DNA of 64,000 nucleotides from Robertmurraya massiliosenegalensis JC6 (GCF_000311725.1 NZ_HE978514.1:361752-425751); one strand, 5' to 3'. Counted from the first letter of the stretch, positions 52,837 through 60,746 are shown. Numbers and translations: made by a program. The notes: generated from the letters alone by a model not told the origin.

Positions 52837-53501
52837 TGGAAAAATGCAAATTGACGAGAGAGCAAATTGCCCAAAGGATTGCCAAGGATCTTCAGACAGG
52901 AGACATCGTGAATATTGGCATAGGAATTCCCGTTTTAGTCAGTAATTACGTCGCCTCTGATGCCGAAATTATCTACCACAGTGAACAAGGTGTACTTGGC
53001 ATGGGGGAAAAAGCAAAACCTGGTGAGGAAGATCCGGATTTAGTGAATGCCTCAAAGGAACCTGTCACCCTGGTTCCCGGTGGCAGTTACTCCCATTCTG
53101 CTGATTCTTTTGCCATGGCACGAGGAAAGCATATTGATGTAGCTATTTTAGGTGGTATGCAAGTGTCAGAAAAAGGCGACCTAGCCAACTGGAAAATAAA
53201 AGGTGTAAAGCTTGGCAGCATTGGCGGTGCTATGGATATTGCCATTGGAGCTAAGAAAATCTTCATTGCCATGACACATACTAGTAAAAATGGAGATATT
53301 AAAATCGTCAATCAATTAGATTATCCTGTTACAGCTCTTCGATGTGTAGATCGGATTTATACCGATTTGGCTGTTATTGATGTTACTCCTAACGGGCTTT
53401 TGCTAAAGGAAATTGCCCCTGGTTTTACGGTAGAAGAAATACAAAATGTTACGGAACCAATATTGATGATAGATAAAAATCTGAAGCGAATGGAAGTTTA
53501 G
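52833..53501 (+). CDS. 3-oxoacid (3-oxoadipate) CoA-transferase subunit B
   Basis: Class I CoA-transferase beta subunit of 222 residues. It has IVNIGIGIPVLVSNYV and YHSEQGVLGMGEKAKPGEEDPDLVNASKEPVTLVPGGSYS, in which the Glu of SEQGVLG is the catalytic residue forming the CoA thioester. GKHIDVAILGGMQVSEKGDLANWKIKGVKLGSIGGAMD follows. Together with subunit A it activates the 3-oxoadipate formed by the maleylacetate route. No thiolase gene for the next step is seen in the window. Confidence 0.92.
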   Translation: MMEKCKLTREQIAQRIAKDLQTGDIVNIGIGIPVLVSNYVASDAEIIYHSEQGVLGMGEKAKPGEEDPDLVNASKEPVTLVPGGSYSHSADSFAMARGKHIDVAILGGMQVSEKGDLANWKIKGVKLGSIGGAMDIAIGAKKIFIAMTHTSKNGDIKIVNQLDYPVTALRCVDRIYTDLAVIDVTPNGLLLKEIAPGFTVEEIQNVTEPILMIDKNLKRMEV

Positions 53502-53514
53502 TAGAATTAATGAA

Positions 53515-53558
53515 TAAGGTCGTTCACCTTAAAGCGTGAACGACCTTATTATTTTTTT
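53515..53558. terminator. Bidirectional terminator between convergent operons
   Basis: AAGGTCGTTCAC and GTGAACGACCTT pair perfectly around eight bases and are followed by ATTATTTTTTT on the plus strand. It separates the CoA-transferase genes from the convergent lyase gene. Confidence 0.9.
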
Positions 53559-54328
53559 CAATCTCGATAATCCGTGTTATCCTCCACATACTTAAATACT
53601 TGCTGACCAATACTGTCTTTTCTACCTCTTTCCATTTCTTCGACCAAATGGGCGACTAATCCCACGGCACGTGAGGCTACAGCAAATGACTTTACAACAC
53701 GGTAGTCAATTCCCATATCAGACATAATGGAACCAATCACACCCACAGCATTTAGCGTGATTTTTTTGCCTTTTGATTCACAAAATTGTTTGTGAATTTC
53801 TAGTAATAGTAGGGAATGTCGACCGAGGAACCTCGTTTCCTTAGCAATTTCGAGTAATTTTTCTGTTCTAGGATCTTCTACTTTATGAATATGGTGCCCG
53901 AAGCCAGGTAATAGAAGCCCTTTTTCTTTTCTATCATGAATGATAATTGAAGCTAGCTCTTCTATACTTTTATCATCACCATACTCTACAAAGGTTTTTT
54001 GTAGCATTTCAGCTACATATTCCATCGCTCCTAAATATACGGTCCCTGCACCTAATAGGCCTGCTGCCACTGCCGCTTGAACAGCTTCTGGTGCCCCAAG
54101 ATAGGTCAATCTTGTCGATAGAGAGCTAGGAGTAAAACCGTGTTCACAAATAGCAACTAAAATGGCATTCAACATCTTCGATTCCTGTTCAGTGGGAATA
54201 CGATGTTTTGCCCCTAGAAATGCCATATCAGCAAGTGTGATTTTTCCTATCAAATCGTCTGCAAGATCATAACCATGTACTCGAATAGTATCTTCTGTTG
54301 ATTTACCAATTTTTGTTTGAAATTTCAT
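53558..54328 (-). CDS. Citryl-CoA lyase-like protein (single citrate-synthase domain)
   Basis: A 256-residue protein matching only the core of citrate synthase: ADMAFLGAKHRIPTEQESKMLNAILVAICEHGFTPSSLSTRL (catalytic His region), GLLGAGTVYLGAMEYVAEML, LLLPGFGHHIHKVEDPRTEKLL (second His) and VGLVAHLVEEMERGRKDSIGQQ. Such short homologues are annotated as citryl-CoA lyases, but several act on other acyl-CoA C-C bonds. It is cotranscribed with the hydrolase gene upstream (32 bp) from the heptamer promoter at 55.06 kb. The substrate may be a branched acyl-CoA from the aromatic pathway; this is inference. Confidence 0.82.
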   Translation of the reverse strand: MKFQTKIGKSTEDTIRVHGYDLADDLIGKITLADMAFLGAKHRIPTEQESKMLNAILVAICEHGFTPSSLSTRLTYLGAPEAVQAAVAAGLLGAGTVYLGAMEYVAEMLQKTFVEYGDDKSIEELASIIIHDRKEKGLLLPGFGHHIHKVEDPRTEKLLEIAKETRFLGRHSLLLLEIHKQFCESKGKKITLNAVGVIGSIMSDMGIDYRVVKSFAVASRAVGLVAHLVEEMERGRKDSIGQQVFKYVEDNTDYRD

Positions 54329-54360
54329 TTTTTTATTTCCCCCTGTCTAATGATTAAATT

Positions 54361-55008
54361 CTATTGTTCCTTTGTCAGCAAAGTCTCTTTCATAATGATA
54401 CGAGCAGCAGCAATTTCTTCGTCATTTACTAAATGCCCCATCCCTTGGTAAATCCGTTTATCCGTCTTTGCCCCTAACTTAGCGAAGATAGCTTCCGATT
54501 CATGAACACGCTCTATCGGTACCCATTCATCTACATCACTTGTCCCTAAGAAAATAGGAGTACCATTAAACTTTCCTTTAGCTGACCATTCTGTACCTTC
54601 TGGTCCAATCAGCCCACCAGTAAAAATCAATACACCACCGTACCGTTTAGGGTTTCTAATGGCATATTCCGATACTAAGCACGCTCCTTGGGAAAAACCC
54701 ATCAACACAATTCTCTCTGAAGGAACACCTTGTTTTATCCATTGATCTATAATTGAACTACATACATCCAACGCATAAGATAAAAATGGTTCATTTTTTT
54801 CTAATGGATCCATAAACCTTCCTGGATACCAACTATTTTGAAAAGCCTTTGGAACGGCGTAGTGTACCCTGTCAAGTGCAATTCGCTTAGCAATTTCAAT
54901 CATGGTTTCCGGAGATTGGTCTCTTCCATGAAGAGAGAGCACATGTGTCTTTGCCTTTGAAAAATCTTCCCCGAAATAATGAATTGGCTCTTGCATGTGG
55001 ACATTCAT
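54361..55008 (-). CDS. Carboxylesterase/phospholipase-like hydrolase (MhqD-like)
   Basis: A 215-residue alpha/beta hydrolase of the carboxylesterase type 2 family: VLSLHGRDQSPETMIEIAKRI (oxyanion), VLMGFSQGACLVSEYAIRNP (nucleophile Ser), FLGTSDVDEWVPIERVHES (acid) and YQGMGHLVNDEEI (His). B. subtilis MhqD, induced with MhqO by hydroquinones, is of this type. The ATG at 55008 fits AGAGGTGA; a GTG upstream is part of that site. It is first in an operon with the lyase-like gene. Confidence 0.85.
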   Translation of the reverse strand: MNVHMQEPIHYFGEDFSKAKTHVLSLHGRDQSPETMIEIAKRIALDRVHYAVPKAFQNSWYPGRFMDPLEKNEPFLSYALDVCSSIIDQWIKQGVPSERIVLMGFSQGACLVSEYAIRNPKRYGGVLIFTGGLIGPEGTEWSAKGKFNGTPIFLGTSDVDEWVPIERVHESEAIFAKLGAKTDKRIYQGMGHLVNDEEIAAARIIMKETLLTKEQ

Positions 55009-55056
55009 GTAAATCACCTCTATAAATTTCTCTCATACATTCCAACAGTTAATTTA

Positions 55057-55090
55057 AGTTTACGCAACTGAGCTAACAAATTTCTTACAC
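55057..55090 (-). promoter_or_regulatory. Heptamer direct-repeat promoter of the hydrolase-lyase operon
   Basis: On the minus strand GTGTAAG (55084-55090) and TTGTTAG (55073-55079) have an 11-bp period; 10 bases later comes the -10-like TAAACT (55057-55062). TTAGCTCAGTT after the second heptamer is shared with the dioxygenase promoter (48827-48837). Confidence 0.6.
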
Positions 55091-55212
55091 GGTTTATGTA
55101 TTTCTATTAAAATTGGATATCTGCTACATCACAAACATAAAATCGTATCGATATTTATTCATTTCAATATTTTATCTTTAAAGATCACTAGTTATAGTGA
55201 AAAGAAGACAAT

Positions 55213-55253
55213 AAAAAAGACACTTGGGATATGTATAACCCCAAATGTCTTTA
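55213..55253 (-). terminator. Terminator of the second phnDCEE operon
   Basis: On the minus strand GACATTTGGGG pairs with CCCAAGTGTC (one bulge) and is followed by six T's after the last phnE. Confidence 0.8.
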
Positions 55254-55262
55254 TAAAGAATC

Positions 55263-56066
55263 TTATCCATTTACTAGTTTCGCACGAAGTTTATTTGAAA
55301 TAAATTCGATGATTAAAATAAGAACGACTAATCCGATTAAGATCGAACCAACTTGTTCCCACTTATAGCCCTGCATTGCGAAAATGAGCGGGGCACCAAT
55401 TCCACCAGCACCTACTAAACCTAAGATTGATGCTTCACGCATATTCATATCAAAACGATAGATCATAACCGAAAGAAAGATCGATGCCAACTGAGGAATA
55501 ATCCCGTAACGAATTTTTTCAAAGGTTGTACAACCGATGGAGGTCATGGATTCCAACACTTTTACATCCAACTCTTCGATTGCATCCACATACAATTTAG
55601 ATAACATTCCGATGGAGGTAATTCCGATCGTTAACACACCAGCAAAGGGTCCTGGTCCTGTTACGCGGATAAACATCAAGCCATAAACAAGAGCAGGAAT
55701 GGTACGGATAAAAATTAATACTAAGCGAATGATCCAAGCAACTGGCTTTGGGACAATGTTAGAAGCGGATAAAAAGGCCAATGGTACCGCCAAAACAGCA
55801 CCCACTAATGTTCCCAATAAAGCAATAGCAAGGGTTTCCCATAGTAAATATAAAACACCTTTATTTGAAAGGTCGAACAAAAATTCTAAATCTGGGTTAA
55901 AGAGTCCACCTATTATATTTGACGCAATCTTCATTCCATTGCTGTCCAATTTAAGACTTAATTCAGTTACAGACCATGCTAAAAGAATAAGAACGATGGC
56001 TACAACTGTTAGGACATATCGATGATTGCGAGGTGCTTGTAGTAACTGCTTTTCTATTGTCGTCAT
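55263..56066 (-). CDS. phnE: Phosphonate-type ABC transporter permease PhnE (second locus, distal)
   Basis: A 267-residue permease with about six membrane segments. The coupling loop YVDAIEELDVKVLESMTSIGCTTFEKIRYGIIPQ and the C-terminal REASILGLVGAGGIGAPLIFAMQGYKWEQVG are characteristic of PhnE. It pairs with the PhnE encoded 16 bp upstream. The substrate could be phosphonate, phosphite or another phosphorus compound. ATG after AGGAGTAG. Confidence 0.92.
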   Translation of the reverse strand: MTTIEKQLLQAPRNHRYVLTVVAIVLILLAWSVTELSLKLDSNGMKIASNIIGGLFNPDLEFLFDLSNKGVLYLLWETLAIALLGTLVGAVLAVPLAFLSASNIVPKPVAWIIRLVLIFIRTIPALVYGLMFIRVTGPGPFAGVLTIGITSIGMLSKLYVDAIEELDVKVLESMTSIGCTTFEKIRYGIIPQLASIFLSVMIYRFDMNMREASILGLVGAGGIGAPLIFAMQGYKWEQVGSILIGLVVLILIIEFISNKLRAKLVNG

Positions 56067-56082
56067 ACCCCGAACTACTCCT

Positions 56083-56904
56083 TTAAATTAACTTTTTCCT
56101 AAAGTGTTCACTAATGGTCTCAATTGTATATACCGTAATGACCAACATTAATACGATCATTCCAAGACTTGAATAATCACGCCAGCCAATCGTTTCATTA
56201 ATCAATTTTCCAATTCCACCTGCTCCTACATAACCAAGAATGGCCGCATAACGGACATTTCCTTCAAAACAGAACAATGATGTAGAAAGGTATCCAGGTA
56301 GTATTTGAGGAATGATCGCATAGCGGAATGCTTCAATTCGTGTCATCCCAATGGACTCCATCGCTTCAAAGGCACCCATGTCGACATTTTCAATTGCTTC
56401 GTACATTAACTTCCCAACATAGGAAATTGTAAAAAGAAAAATTGCGATCGTTCCTGCTGTTGCAGGTAAAGAAAAGACATATGTTGCGATTAATGCTGTT
56501 ACAAGCGTTGGCATCGTTCTAAGTAGACTAAGTACCGTCTTACAAATTGATACGATCACTTTATTTTTGATAATATTGGCAGAAGCAAGTAATGCTGCTG
56601 GTAAAGCAATGATTGCTCCCGCAACAGAACCGAATAACGACATCTTGAGCGTTGACATCAACTCTGGCCAAATGCCATCAATATAGCCCCAGTTTGGTTT
56701 AAGCATTTCTGAAATAATAATAAAAAACTGATAAATTCTCTTAAAAAGAATCTCAAAACTAAAACCTGTAATTTGAGCAGCATAATAGACAGCAATAATG
56801 ACTAGCAACAGAATAAGCGGGGTACGAGATCTTTTTTCTAATACGACCTTACCGTTCGATAATTCGATTTTTTTCGGAGGAAAAATTTTATCATACATGT
56901 GCAT
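56083..56904 (-). CDS. phnE: Phosphonate-type ABC transporter permease PhnE (second locus, proximal)
   Basis: A 273-residue permease. The N-terminus has about 30 polar residues (KIFPPKKIELSNGKVVLEKRSRT), then six or so membrane segments, the loop YEAIENVDMGAFEAMESIGMTRIEAFRYAIIPQ and VRYAAILGYVGAGGIGKLINETIGWRDYSS. It overlaps phnC by 14 bases. The two PhnE proteins of this locus differ from those at 8-10 kb, so the loci are not recent duplicates. Confidence 0.92.
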   Translation of the reverse strand: MHMYDKIFPPKKIELSNGKVVLEKRSRTPLILLLVIIAVYYAAQITGFSFEILFKRIYQFFIIISEMLKPNWGYIDGIWPELMSTLKMSLFGSVAGAIIALPAALLASANIIKNKVIVSICKTVLSLLRTMPTLVTALIATYVFSLPATAGTIAIFLFTISYVGKLMYEAIENVDMGAFEAMESIGMTRIEAFRYAIIPQILPGYLSTSLFCFEGNVRYAAILGYVGAGGIGKLINETIGWRDYSSLGMIVLMLVITVYTIETISEHFRKKLI

Positions 56905-57673
56905 GACTCTCCTCTAATGCCGCCTTCAATTCTTCAATATTACCGCTATAAATGTCATGAAGAATGTCGTCTGAGACCTTGGATGCCTCACCATCAAAGA
57001 CCACTTCCCCTTTACGAATTCCAATGATTCGATCCGCATACTCTAACGCTACTTCAACATGGTGAATATTCATGATAACAGAGATATTCAGCTCTTTATT
57101 AATTCTCTTAAAGTCATCCATAACTAATTTTGACGTCACAGGATCTAAGGATGCAATCGGCTCATCCGCTAAAATGATATCGGGATTTTGGGCAAGTGTA
57201 CGGGCCAATGCCACACGTTGCTGTTGCCCACCTGATAATTGATCAACACGAACATAAGCTTTATCAAGAATTCCAACTTTATCTAAAGCTTCTAGTGCTT
57301 TTCTTTTCTGTTCCTTTGTATATAGACCTGTAATTTTTCTCCATAATGGATTATCGGGAACAAATGATACAAGCACATTCTTTAAAACGGTTGTTCTTGT
57401 GACAAGATTGAAGGATTGAAATATCATCCCAATTCTTCTACGGAAACGACGGACTTGTTTTCCTTTCAGATTAGAAACATTGATGTCATCAACAAGCAGT
57501 TCACCGCCTGTAATATCATGCATCCGATTAACACAACGAATTAACGTTGATTTTCCCGCACCTGATAGACCAATGACCGCAACGAATTCACCTTGCTCAA
57601 TTTTCAAGTTGATATTTTGTAATGCTTTTGTTCCATTCGGGTAGACTTTTTCAACATTAATAAACTCTATCAT
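56891..57673 (-). CDS. phnC: Phosphonate-type ABC transporter ATP-binding protein PhnC (second locus)
   Basis: A 260-residue ABC ATPase: Walker A GLSGAGKST, MIFQSFNLVTRTTVLKNVL, signature LSGGQQQRVALARTL, Walker B IILADEPIASLD and the PhnC-type NIHHVE switch region. It follows phnD after a strong hairpin, so the ATPase and permeases are probably made at a lower level than the binding protein. Confidence 0.95.
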   Translation of the reverse strand: MIEFINVEKVYPNGTKALQNINLKIEQGEFVAVIGLSGAGKSTLIRCVNRMHDITGGELLVDDINVSNLKGKQVRRFRRRIGMIFQSFNLVTRTTVLKNVLVSFVPDNPLWRKITGLYTKEQKRKALEALDKVGILDKAYVRVDQLSGGQQQRVALARTLAQNPDIILADEPIASLDPVTSKLVMDDFKRINKELNISVIMNIHHVEVALEYADRIIGIRKGEVVFDGEASKVSDDILHDIYSGNIEELKAALEESHAHV

Positions 57674-57716
57674 TGGTATTTCTCCATTCTATTAAGTGTC
57701 TCATCTAGCATAAACG

Positions 57717-57753
57717 TGAAAAAATGAGAACATCCATAAAACCGATGTTCTCA
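57717..57753 (-). terminator. Attenuator hairpin between phnD and phnC
   Basis: On the minus strand GAGAACATC and GATGTTCTC pair perfectly around a nine-base loop and are followed by ATTTTTTC. Placed inside the operon, it would allow partial read-through and an excess of binding protein. Confidence 0.8.
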
Positions 57754-57790
57754 CTTGTGCACACCTTTGACATATTACATAAATCAAAAA

Positions 57791-58852
57791 TTATTTTAAT
57801 TCTCTTAAGAATGCTTGTGCATCTCTTTCGCCATCGTAATCAGCAGCCTCAGCTTTTTGATAACCTTCATGGCTGTAAATTGCGATAACTTCTTTACCTT
57901 CATCTGTTTGAGCAATGTTTATGAACGCATCTTGAATTGCTGTTTTTAGGTCATCAGTCATAATTTCAGAGTTTTTACTAACAGAAACTGTGTCATTAAA
58001 AATCCCTTGAGTAACACCAATAACATTTGTTTCATCCCAAATAGATGCTTCACGAGCAAATTCAGTTGTCCAATTTTCTTCGTAATCACGACGTGCATCA
58101 GCATACATCGTGATAACATCTACTTGCTCTGCAGCTAGTTTTACGACGGAGTCACCGTATCCGTTAGATTGAACAGCATTATCTAGATCTGTTATGCTCT
58201 TTCCAAACTTATCTTGTAACCATAAAGTTGGATAGATATAACCAGCAGAAGAAGTAGTTGATTGTGTAGACCATCTTGCATCTTTTAAATCTTCCCAAGT
58301 TAATTCTTCGCCATTGTTTACCTTTTCAGCAAGTGCTTGTCCTTTTTCAGATGGACCTGCAACGATAAGACTGCGGTAGTAAGTTGCTTGCTCATCCGCT
58401 GATCCTTCAGTTGGCTTGTTGTCATTCCAATCTTTAGGATTATCAGAATCATTTGATAAAGCAGCACGTGTTGCGGTTAAAATAACTTCAGCACCATCAT
58501 CATATAATACATATGTTCCACCAGGAATTAAGCCGACATCCGTCGTTCCTGATGAAAGTGCTTCTCCAACCGCTTCGTATGTTGTACCTACATTAATATC
58601 TACATTTTCTACGTCAAACCCGAGAGTACCTAATTCTTCTTTTAACATGTCTTTAAGTGGTTCTGTTGCTGTCACGATTTCTTCTGGATCACGTGAAGGT
58701 ACAAAACTTACCTTAAGAGTTTCAATTTTTGTATTTCCTGAATCTGTATCAGATTCACTTGCGCTGTCTGAGTTGTCGTTGTTTGAACTACAACCAGCAA
58801 TAATTGCGATAATGAAAGCAAGGCCAAGCAAGAATTTCAATTTGTTTCTCAT
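57791..58852 (-). CDS. phnD: Phosphonate-type substrate-binding lipoprotein PhnD (second locus)
   Basis: A lipoprotein of about 353 residues: signal RNKLKFLLGLAFIIAIIAGC with lipobox Cys near 22, an Asp/Ser-rich linker, then LKVSFVPSRDPEEIVTATEPL, the ligand-site start of PhnD proteins. TTSSAGYIYPTLWL, where the phosphonate oxygens are usually bound, and YGDSVVKLAAEQVDVITMYADARR follow. The ATG at 58852 is used because GGGGGAAAA precedes it and the signal peptide begins there. It is the first gene of the second phnDCEE operon and divergent from the nucleotidase gene. Confidence 0.92.
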   Translation of the reverse strand: MRNKLKFLLGLAFIIAIIAGCSSNNDNSDSASESDTDSGNTKIETLKVSFVPSRDPEEIVTATEPLKDMLKEELGTLGFDVENVDINVGTTYEAVGEALSSGTTDVGLIPGGTYVLYDDGAEVILTATRAALSNDSDNPKDWNDNKPTEGSADEQATYYRSLIVAGPSEKGQALAEKVNNGEELTWEDLKDARWSTQSTTSSAGYIYPTLWLQDKFGKSITDLDNAVQSNGYGDSVVKLAAEQVDVITMYADARRDYEENWTTEFAREASIWDETNVIGVTQGIFNDTVSVSKNSEIMTDDLKTAIQDAFINIAQTDEGKEVIAIYSHEGYQKAEAADYDGERDAQAFLRELK

Positions 58853-58916
58853 GTCTGTTTTTTCCCCCAGTGTGTGTTTTATGATTTTTAAAACATTTAC
58901 TGCACTTCCATGACAA

Positions 58917-58959
58917 AGTATAACACAAAATACTAGTAACAATATTAAAAATTTGTAAA
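58917..58959 (-). promoter_or_regulatory. Candidate Pho-type promoter of the second phnD
   Basis: On the minus strand TTTACA (58954-58959) and TTAATA (58943-58948) are five bases apart, and TATACT (58917-58922) follows after exactly 20 bases. Same spacing as at 32558-32609. Only two hexamers. Confidence 0.4.
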
Positions 58960-58981
58960 AGTCGTTATCTTTTGAAGTTTC

Positions 58982-59011
58982 TTGTCGTTTTTTGTATTTT
59001 GACGATATAAT
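58982..59011 (+). promoter_or_regulatory. Promoter of the nucleotidase gene
   Basis: TTGTCG (58982-58987) and TATAAT (59006-59011) are 18 bases apart, about 35 bases before the start codon. A SigA-type promoter. Confidence 0.6.
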
Positions 59012-59046
59012 GAACTAAGAAAAAATGAGTAAAGGGACGTATTTGT

Positions 59047-60633
59047 ATGACAAAAACAAATGAAACTTGTGAATTACTGATTCTCGAAACGAGCGATATT
59101 CATGGCAATGTCTTCCCTATCAACTATGGGAACAATCACGAAACCAATTCAGGTTTTGCCAAAATTGCTACCCTCATCAAAGAAGAAACGAAAAACCGTG
59201 AAAACATCTTACTTATCGATAATGGCGATGTCATCCAAGGCACTCCATTAACGTATCACTATGCCAAATTCCTTTCCGATAAAAAGAATCCGATGATTAG
59301 CATTTTAAATCATTTGGAGTATGATGCGGCTGTTATGGGAAACCATGAATTTAATTATGGGATGGAGTTGCTCAGAGCATCCGTAGAGGAATGCAATTTT
59401 CCTTGGCTGTCTGCCAATATCGTAAATGAAGCAACAAACGAACCTGCTTTTGGTACCCCTTATTTTATAAAAGAATTTCCGAATGGTTTGAGAGTTGCCG
59501 TTTTAGGGGTGACCACCCATTACATTCCCAATTGGGAAAATCCAAGCCATATTAAAGGCTTAACATTTGTTGACACGTATGAAACTCTTAAAAAATGGGT
59601 TCAGTACTTAAAAGAGAATGAAAACTATGATCTACTCGTCGTGTCCTATCATGGTGGCTTCGAAAGAGATTTAACAACAGGGGAACCGACCGAATCTTTG
59701 ACCAGTGAGAATCAAGGCTATCAAATATGTAAAGAAATCGAAGGAATTGATGTCCTTTTAACAGGCCATCAACATCGAACGATTGCGACAACCTTACATG
59801 ATATCGCCATTGTGCAACCAAGTTTTAATGGGCAAGCATTAGGAAAAGTCGTCCTACAATTCAAGTTCCTTAACGGAAAATGGCAAGTAATCAATAAAGC
59901 GACTGAATTAGTGGAAGTAACCGATGACACCGGGGTTCAAGAAGATGTTCTCGCATTAGCGGCAGAATTTGAAGAAAAAACTCAAAATTGGCTCGACCAA
60001 CCTATTGGCGAGATTAAGGGTGATATGAAAATTGTAGATGCCTTTAATGTAAGACTCAAAGACCATTCTCTTATTGAATTTATTAACAAAGTTCAAATGG
60101 ATGCAGCAGGAGTTGACATCTCCAATACAGCTCTTTTTCATAATGGCTCACCAGGACTTCCTGAACGGGTTACGATGCGGGATATTGTCTCCAATTATAT
60201 CTATCCAAACACTTTAAAAGTGATCCGCATTTCTGGACAGGATATTAAAGATGCGTTGGAAAAATGTGCGACCTATTTTACCTTAAATGACAAAAAAGAA
60301 ATTACAGTCAACCCTTCATTTATGGATCCTAAACCGCAGCATTACAACTACGATATGTGGGAAGGAATTGAATACGTACTAAATATTTCTAATCCAGTTG
60401 GTGCTCGAGTGGAGAAGCTCCTTCGCAATGGTGAACCACTCAATCTCACAGCTCAATATGATGTGGTCATGAATAATTACCGTGCTGGTGGCGGTGGCGA
60501 TTTCGAAATGTTTAAAGACAAACCGGTTATAAAAGAAATCCAAACGGATATGACAGAAATTCTCGCAGACTACTTCCTCAAAAGAAAAACTGTTGAAGCA
60601 AGTTGCAACCATAATTGGAAGGTTATTTCATAA
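59047..60633 (+). CDS. Bifunctional metallophosphatase/5'-nucleotidase, cytoplasmic
   Basis: A two-domain 5'-nucleotidase/UDP-sugar hydrolase/2',3'-cyclic phosphodiesterase family protein of 528 residues. The metallophosphatase domain has ETSDIHGNVFP, LLIDNGDVIQGTPL, AAVMGNHEFNYG, SYHGGFERD and LTGHQHRTI. The C-terminal substrate domain has NTALFHNGSPGLPERVTMRDI and the late NNYRAGGGGDFEMF. There is no signal peptide or wall anchor, unlike most family members, so it acts inside the cell, like YunD. Divergent from phnDCEE; it may release phosphate from imported or recycled phosphoesters (inference). Confidence 0.92.
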   Translation: MTKTNETCELLILETSDIHGNVFPINYGNNHETNSGFAKIATLIKEETKNRENILLIDNGDVIQGTPLTYHYAKFLSDKKNPMISILNHLEYDAAVMGNHEFNYGMELLRASVEECNFPWLSANIVNEATNEPAFGTPYFIKEFPNGLRVAVLGVTTHYIPNWENPSHIKGLTFVDTYETLKKWVQYLKENENYDLLVVSYHGGFERDLTTGEPTESLTSENQGYQICKEIEGIDVLLTGHQHRTIATTLHDIAIVQPSFNGQALGKVVLQFKFLNGKWQVINKATELVEVTDDTGVQEDVLALAAEFEEKTQNWLDQPIGEIKGDMKIVDAFNVRLKDHSLIEFINKVQMDAAGVDISNTALFHNGSPGLPERVTMRDIVSNYIYPNTLKVIRISGQDIKDALEKCATYFTLNDKKEITVNPSFMDPKPQHYNYDMWEGIEYVLNISNPVGARVEKLLRNGEPLNLTAQYDVVMNNYRAGGGGDFEMFKDKPVIKEIQTDMTEILADYFLKRKTVEASCNHNWKVIS

Positions 60634-60639
60634 TGTGAG

Positions 60640-60676
60640 AAGGCATTTGGGAAGGGAATTTCCTGAATGCCTTTGT
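60640..60676 (+). terminator. Probable terminator after the nucleotidase gene
   Basis: AGGCATT and AATGCCT pair around a loop of about 18 bases with extra internal pairing and are followed by TTGTATTTGT. Moderate quality. Confidence 0.5.
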
Positions 60677-60746
60677 ATTTGTCTTCAAACAAGAATCCCA
60701 CGTTTACTTTTTGTATAATAAGAGATAGAAGAAATGGGGGTTTGAG

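Noticed and set aside
55263-58852. Second phnDCEE considered as a recent duplication of the first
   Set aside because: The proteins differ in length and sequence, gene overlaps and the internal hairpin differ, so they look like independent or ancient paralogues.
58416-58913. Plus-strand ORF of 165 codons opposite the second phnD
   Set aside because: Fully antisense to a clear lipoprotein gene and without a translation signal.
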